Part shown: positions 40,454-44,374 of the stretch, in pieces
How positions within the stretch are numbered: the first letter of the stretch is position 1
Layout of the letters: the number at the start of each line of letters is the position of its first letter
Assembly: GCF_030324495.1 (NCBI RefSeq)
Contig: NZ_JACAGN010000012.1
Span: 80,966 to 125,339, forward strand
Length of the DNA stretch: 44,374 nucleotides
Reading direction: 5' to 3'
Source of the DNA: Myroides sp. 1354
Lineage (GTDB): Bacteria > Bacteroidota > Bacteroidia > Flavobacteriales > Flavobacteriaceae
Notes under the pieces: model-generated
The model's input: only the letters and a program-made list of their open reading frames with translations
What the model was told of the DNA's origin: nothing
Database searches by the model: none
Translations under genes and position numbers: made by a program

Positions 40454-41101
40454 TTAAAAGGTAAAGTCTTGTAAATCTTCAAAATGGGTAAGCATGCCAT
40501 TGGCTTGCATGATTTCTCGGTTGGAAGTGCCAATACCGATAAACTCGAGATTTAAATTTTTTGCTGTAAGTAAGTCCCATAAACCATCTCCTACGGCAAT
40601 GATCCGATCAAATTGCGAAGTGCTGTAATATTGTTTAGCGTTATGAATCGCTTGATTGACAATGTTTTCTCTCTCTTCAATTGTGTTAGAAGCAACAAGT
40701 TGGAGCGGATTAAAGGAAACGCCAATGCGATTGAGTTTTAATGTAGCTGGTTGATACAGTGAACCCGTTGCAAAGCACACTCCAAAATCAGTGTGCAGTT
40801 CGAGTTTTTCTATTAGTTTTTTTGCTCCATTTATTTCTAGAATGGTCTCTTGTTTTATTTCTTCGTATAAAAAGGTTTCAAATGTATGGAGGGTAGCAGG
40901 TAAAAAGGGATTTCCCGTACTCGATTCGTAAATGACTCTAGCAATGTGTAAATCTGTGTGGTGTTTGTAGGTGGAGAACGCATCGTTAAATGTGCTTACA
41001 CCGATGGATTGTAATCCTTTTTTGAATGCCATTTGATGAAGGTGTACAGTGTTTGTTAAGGTGCCATCAATATCGAAGACAATGAGGTTCTTTTTTTGCA
41101 T
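40454..41101 (-). CDS. HAD family hydrolase (phosphatase)
   Basis: A 215-residue cytoplasmic HAD protein of the beta-phosphoglucomutase/phosphoglycolate phosphatase type. Motif I is VFDIDGTLTNT with nucleophile D10 and D12. A helical C1 cap follows (VHLHQMAFKKGLQSIGV ... EEIKQETIL). Motif II is CFATGSLYQPA with the Thr. Motif IV is IIAVGDGLWDLLTAKNLNLEFIGIG with the Asp pair G-D-G-x-x-D. It would cleave a small phosphate ester; the substrate is unknown. It is 29 bp downstream of the small membrane-protein gene and probably in the same unit. Confidence 0.9.
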   Translation of the reverse strand: MQKKNLIVFDIDGTLTNTVHLHQMAFKKGLQSIGVSTFNDAFSTYKHHTDLHIARVIYESSTGNPFLPATLHTFETFLYEEIKQETILEINGAKKLIEKLELHTDFGVCFATGSLYQPATLKLNRIGVSFNPLQLVASNTIEERENIVNQAIHNAKQYYSTSQFDRIIAVGDGLWDLLTAKNLNLEFIGIGTSNREIMQANGMLTHFEDLQDFTF

Positions 41102-41130
41102 TGCTATTGTATTTAGACGTTAGTATAGGG

Positions 41131-41487
41131 TTACTTATCTTGTGCACTAGAAGATTGAGCGGCTTCGGCTTCTTTTCGTTTGTATTTTAATCGAAGGAGT
41201 TTTCGTTCTATATCCATCATTTCTTCATTGACTTTTTGAATGTGCGAATAGATTATAAAAGGGAGTGTCAAACTAAACACAATAACCATAGAAGTAAAGG
41301 CTTCCCAATAGCCCATCGTTTCAGCCATAGAAGGACGACCTCCTTTTGAAGGAATCCCAGGTATTAGGAAAGCACAAAGCACAAGAAAGGGAATGGGAAA
41401 TAATGCATTCCATTTTGTACGGGGCAACTTAGCTAATTGTTCTCGAAGTTGTTTCTCTTCTCGGTCAAGTTTTAAAAGTGTATTCAT
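41131..41487 (-). CDS. Small two-TM protein with coiled-coil ends
   Basis: A 118-residue protein. A charged N-terminal helix (LLKLDREEKQLREQLAKL) precedes two TM helices (about 27-45 and 66-83). A second charged helix follows (KVNEEMMDIERKLLRLKYKRKEAEAA). Both ends probably lie in the cytoplasm and may form a coiled coil. No family recognised. It is the first gene of a likely two-gene unit with the HAD phosphatase, divergent from the esterase gene. Confidence 0.7.
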   Translation of the reverse strand: MNTLLKLDREEKQLREQLAKLPRTKWNALFPIPFLVLCAFLIPGIPSKGGRPSMAETMGYWEAFTSMVIVFSLTLPFIIYSHIQKVNEEMMDIERKLLRLKYKRKEAEAAQSSSAQDK

Positions 41488-41566
41488 CGAGTATAAATTT
41501 GGCGTGAATGAAAGACATTTTACGTGTTTGTATCGATAAAAAAGCGAAGATACACATAAGAAAATC

Positions 41567-41639
41567 CTAGAGGAAAGGTAGAATTAAAACCCAAGATATC
41601 CAAAAGGATTAAGCGAGGAAAATCTGCTGATTCCTCTAG
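41567..41639. other. Competing hairpins upstream of the esterase gene
   Basis: TTCCTCTAG (41631-41639) can pair with CTAGAGGAA (41567-41575, 9 bp) or, through TTCCTC, with the nearer GAGGAA (41615-41620). Two mutually exclusive stems are the layout of an attenuator or switch, but the transcript start is unknown. A near -7 box TATCTTAG lies at 41710-41717, downstream of the hairpins, so they may be DNA-level only. Confidence 0.3.
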
Positions 41640-41735
41640 TATTTAATCTCAATCATTATTCAGTTGTAGAAAAAGAAACGTACGCGTTTACGCTCTCGTA
41701 AAAGTTAATTATCTTAGCTTTTAAACAAATAAAAA

Positions 41736-43427
41736 ATGAAACACTATCTTATACTGATTATTTTACTGTATTGTACAACGGGAATAGCACAAGATAGCTA
41801 TGCGAAATTGGTGAGTCAAGCAGAGAACTTAGCAGAAAAAGAAGAGGAGGCTAGTAGTAAAGAGGCTTTATCGCTTTATAAAAAAGCCTTTACCCAATTT
41901 CCAGATAGTATTGAAGTTGGTGATTTATACGAAGGCGCCATTCTCGCTGCATCTCTTCATGACAAAGACGTAGCTTTTGCGTATTTGAATCAACTTTTAG
42001 GGGATAAAAAAGACGGAAATGGATTTCCAGGATGGATGAATATCACACACGAAGACGCTATAGAAGAATGTAAGAATTTACTAGATGATCCGCGATGGAA
42101 GGTTGTTGTACAAGAAGCAAATAAACGCAAACAAGCTTTTGATCTCATTTTAGAAAACGAAGAAAAAGATTTCTTTCAAACGAAAAAACAAGTCGATTAC
42201 ACTTCAAAAAAAGGTGTAGAACGATATGATCAATTAAAGAATAGCAATCCTTATTTACCAAAGGAGCAACGCAATTATTCGATTGGTTTTCAGCTGAACG
42301 ATACCACGAAAACCTCCTATTACGTTCATTTACCCCAAAATTACAATCCCAATAGATCATATCCACTGTTGTTCTTTTTACACGGTGCCGTTCGATACAG
42401 CCCTTTGCTCGACTTTCAAACCCCCGAAATGAATTTGGGAGGTTGGAATCGCTATTATACCAAATACGCCAATCAATATGGTGTAATTCTCGTTTTTCCG
42501 AGAGCAAATAAGCAGTACAATTGGATGACTTCAGACGAAGGATTCTTTATGATTCCCGCGATACTGAAGGAGATTAAAAGCGCAATTAATGTCAATGATG
42601 ATAAGGTATTCTTAGCAGGACATTCGAACGGAGCTACGGGAGTTTTCTCTTATTTGATGAAGAATGCAACGCCTTTTGCAGGATTTTACGGATTTAATAC
42701 GCAACCTAAAGTATTTACTGGTGGTACCTTTGTAGAAAATGCTAAGAATCGAAATTTTATTAATTTCTCAACGGATCAAGACTATTATTATCCTCCCAAT
42801 GCCAATGATGATTTTACGGCTTTGATGAAACAAGTAGAGGTTGATTATCAAGAAGTTCGCTATGAAGGATTTCCTCATTGGTTTCCACAATTTGATGAAT
42901 CAGAACCCGCTTATGAAATTCTATTTACCGATTTGATGCAGCGAAAAAGAGAAACATTCCCTTCTTCTTTGACTTGGGAGTTTGATGATGAGGCAAATGG
43001 CAATGTGGATTGGTTACAAAACATCAAATTAGATACTGTACAAACGAAAGCAAGTTGGCACCATCAACCATTGAACTTTAAAATTACAAAATGGTTAGAA
43101 TACGAAAGCGACGACGACGACGATGACACCTTAAAAGAAGTTGTCGTCGATAAAGATGCTTTTGATTTTCCACGTGCTTCTGGAAAAATCGTAGCGGAAT
43201 ATAAAGACAATGTATATCGTATCAAAACTTCTCGTATTCAATCTTTTGCAATCGCTATTTCTCCAGAGATGATTGATATGAAGAAAAAGGTCAAGGTTTA
43301 TGTCAACGATCAATTGTATGTGGATCAAAAGATACAATACAATCCTGTTTTTATGCTCGATCAGTTTGAAAGAAATAAAGATCGAAAAAGAATATGGATT
43401 AATTCGATTAAACTGATGGTACAATAA
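41736..43427 (+). CDS. Secreted alpha/beta hydrolase (esterase-like) with TPR-like N-terminus
   Basis: A 563-residue protein with a signal peptide (ends TTGIAQ). Residues about 22-130 are helical and TPR-like (EASSKEALSLYKKAFTQFPDSIEVGDLYEGAILAASL). The hydrolase part about 185-400 has LLFFLHGAV as oxyanion region, nucleophile S297 in AGHSNGATG, acid D347 (or D349) in FSTDQDYYY and base H381 in EGFPHWFPQF. This resembles PHB-depolymerase/feruloyl-esterase-like proteins. A C-terminal domain of about 160 residues follows, with an acidic run ESDDDDDDTL near 460. The substrate is unknown. It has its own terminator. Confidence 0.82.
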   Translation: MKHYLILIILLYCTTGIAQDSYAKLVSQAENLAEKEEEASSKEALSLYKKAFTQFPDSIEVGDLYEGAILAASLHDKDVAFAYLNQLLGDKKDGNGFPGWMNITHEDAIEECKNLLDDPRWKVVVQEANKRKQAFDLILENEEKDFFQTKKQVDYTSKKGVERYDQLKNSNPYLPKEQRNYSIGFQLNDTTKTSYYVHLPQNYNPNRSYPLLFFLHGAVRYSPLLDFQTPEMNLGGWNRYYTKYANQYGVILVFPRANKQYNWMTSDEGFFMIPAILKEIKSAINVNDDKVFLAGHSNGATGVFSYLMKNATPFAGFYGFNTQPKVFTGGTFVENAKNRNFINFSTDQDYYYPPNANDDFTALMKQVEVDYQEVRYEGFPHWFPQFDESEPAYEILFTDLMQRKRETFPSSLTWEFDDEANGNVDWLQNIKLDTVQTKASWHHQPLNFKITKWLEYESDDDDDDTLKEVVVDKDAFDFPRASGKIVAEYKDNVYRIKTSRIQSFAIAISPEMIDMKKKVKVYVNDQLYVDQKIQYNPVFMLDQFERNKDRKRIWINSIKLMVQ

Positions 43428-43452
43428 AAAAAACGTTTATTATTGCGATAAG

Positions 43453-43486
43453 AGCCTCAAAATAAAATCTGTTTTGAGGCTTTTTC
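43453..43486 (+). terminator. Intrinsic terminator after the esterase gene
   Basis: AGCCTCAAAA and TTTTGAGGCT form a perfect 10-bp stem with a 9-nt loop, followed by T5. Confidence 0.88.
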
Positions 43487-43549
43487 TATTTATATTTTTA
43501 CTACCGTGAATTTTTGTTCTCTTGAAAATCAAGCCCAATGAAATGGATA

Positions 43550-43632
43550 AAGGATGATAAATAAAGAAGAATGAAGAGAAGATAAAATGCCTTCATCTGT
43601 TTTGTGTACTACTGCATTTTTGTATCATCCTT
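43550..43632. other. Nested inverted repeats in the gap before the surface protein
   Basis: AAGGATGATA (43550-43559)/TATCATCCTT (43623-43632) is a perfect 10-bp inverted repeat. Inside are AAAATGC (43584-43590)/GCATTTT (43614-43620) and a competing ATGAAG (43571-43576)/CTTCAT (43591-43596). The rest of the 335-bp gap holds no gene on either strand. Confidence 0.4.
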
Positions 43633-43726
43633 ACAATTTGTGACTACTTTTTGTTGATTATAAGTTGTTTTGAGATTATGTTATATTTATTGGTTAAAAT
43701 TGATTTATTCAATATTTTATTAACTA

Positions 43727-43734
43727 TAATTTTG
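43727..43734 (+). promoter_or_regulatory. -7 element for the repeat surface protein
   Basis: TAATTTTG matches TAnnTTTG, 28 bp before ATG 43763; a TTG lies 24 bp further upstream. Confidence 0.5.
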
Positions 43735-43762
43735 ATATTTTTGATATAAAAATTATGGTATT

Positions 43763-44374
43763 ATGAAAAAAATAACTACAGTGTTAACTTTTTTTATTGC
43801 AATTTGGGGGGCTTATAGTCAAGTAGGGATAGGTACTAGGGTTCCAAATAAATCAGCGCAGTTAACTTTAGTCGCAGAAGATAGAGGGTTGCTTATTCCT
43901 AATATTGCTTTAAAATCTACAACGGATACTGAGACTATTCAACACGGAAATGTCGAGAGTTTATTAGTTTATTCAACTCAAAAACAAGGTGATATTACGC
44001 CTGGTTTTTATTATTGGAATAAAACACGATGGACGCGTATCAAAAGTGATGATCAAGAGGTTGCTCCTGATCAGAATACAACGAATATTTCACTTACTAT
44101 TGTTGATGATAACTTAGTATTAACAGATAGTGGTGACAATACCGTTAGCATTCCTCTGAAATTGATTAATACACCAACAACAATGGAGTATAATGAGACG
44201 ACAGGAATTATTACCTATACAAATGAACACGGAAATTACCAGACTATTGATTTAGCTCAGGTTGTGCATCATTTTGAAACGCTGACTTCTCTTGGAATGG
44301 ATGCTGCTGCAGGATCGTTGACGTATGTTGATGAAAGAGGAGATTCGAAGGTTCTAGATTTAGCGAATGTGGTC
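43763..44374 (+). CDS. Repeat-containing cell-surface protein, N-terminal part (cut by window end)
   Basis: An open frame of 204 codons that leaves the window without a stop. It starts MKKITTVLTFFIAIWG with a signal peptide ending near AYSQ, then VGIGTRVPNKSAQLTL, a common start for Flavobacteria surface proteins. After about residue 120 it shows a repeated module: EYNETTGIITYTNEHGNY..TIDLAQVV and then GSLTYVDERGDSKVLDLANVV. Each has Y-T/V-D/N-E-x-G and ends in -DL-A-x-VV. Such modules usually continue many times in large adhesin-like proteins, often ending in a type IX secretion tag. Size, tag and function lie outside the window. Confidence 0.85.
   Translation, partial: MKKITTVLTFFIAIWGAYSQVGIGTRVPNKSAQLTLVAEDRGLLIPNIALKSTTDTETIQHGNVESLLVYSTQKQGDITPGFYYWNKTRWTRIKSDDQEVAPDQNTTNISLTIVDDNLVLTDSGDNTVSIPLKLINTPTTMEYNETTGIITYTNEHGNYQTIDLAQVVHHFETLTSLGMDAAAGSLTYVDERGDSKVLDLANVV

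Overview
The window is chromosomal DNA of a low-GC Bacteroidetes, most likely a member of the Flavobacteriaceae; a Myroides-like organism is my guess from protein style, not something I could test. Supporting signs are the recurring TAnnTTTG promoter element, scarce Shine-Dalgarno sequences, many SPII lipoproteins, RND/TolC modules, DUF5819/HTTM proteins and a Flavobacteria-type repeat surface protein at the right edge. I saw no rRNA, tRNA, CRISPR array, insertion sequence or prophage.

Layout. 1-4 kb: end of an unknown gene, an SDR-GNAT pair under a palindromic operator, a PAP2 phosphatase with an outer-membrane-barrel-like tail, and a DinB-like protein. 4-14 kb: a housekeeping block with cysteine desulfurase, AIR synthase (purM), ruvX, mqo, catalase, a Crp/Fnr regulator and bioB. 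Several intergenic stretches here fold into strong hairpins, including a candidate small RNA near 12.4 kb and a nested-stem element near 3.95 kb. 14-15.5 kb: a lipoprotein and a GYF_2/RDD membrane protein.

15.6-32.2 kb is an efflux region. A LytS/LytTR-type two-component system is followed by a 21-bp tandem repeat with the geometry of a LytTR binding site. Then comes a complete RND tripartite pump (adaptor, permease, outer-membrane factor). A second module follows: an extra HlyD-like adaptor, a Cys-rich HYC_CC_PP-like protein, TolC, an atypical RND permease, an adaptor lipoprotein and a TRASH/YHS-like Cys-rich lipoprotein. It ends with an AraC regulator carrying an N-terminal HMA-like CPRC metal-binding domain. 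I read the second module as heavy-metal (perhaps copper) efflux with its own sensor.

32.3-37.1 kb: a DUF2938 membrane protein and an AraC regulator, a secreted hypothetical, a GNAT-YoaP fusion, a DUF981 membrane protein and an orphan hypothetical. 37.4-39.2 kb (minus strand): a small secreted Ser/Thr-rich peptide, a terminator-like hairpin, a DUF5819 protein and an HTTM (SdpB/gamma-carboxylase-like) protein broken by a frameshift and probably an internal deletion. This resembles the SdpABC peptide-toxin layout and is the best candidate here for a little-described system. 39.5-44.4 kb: a membrane protein, a HAD phosphatase, a small membrane protein, a secreted alpha/beta hydrolase and the start of a repeat surface protein that runs off the window.
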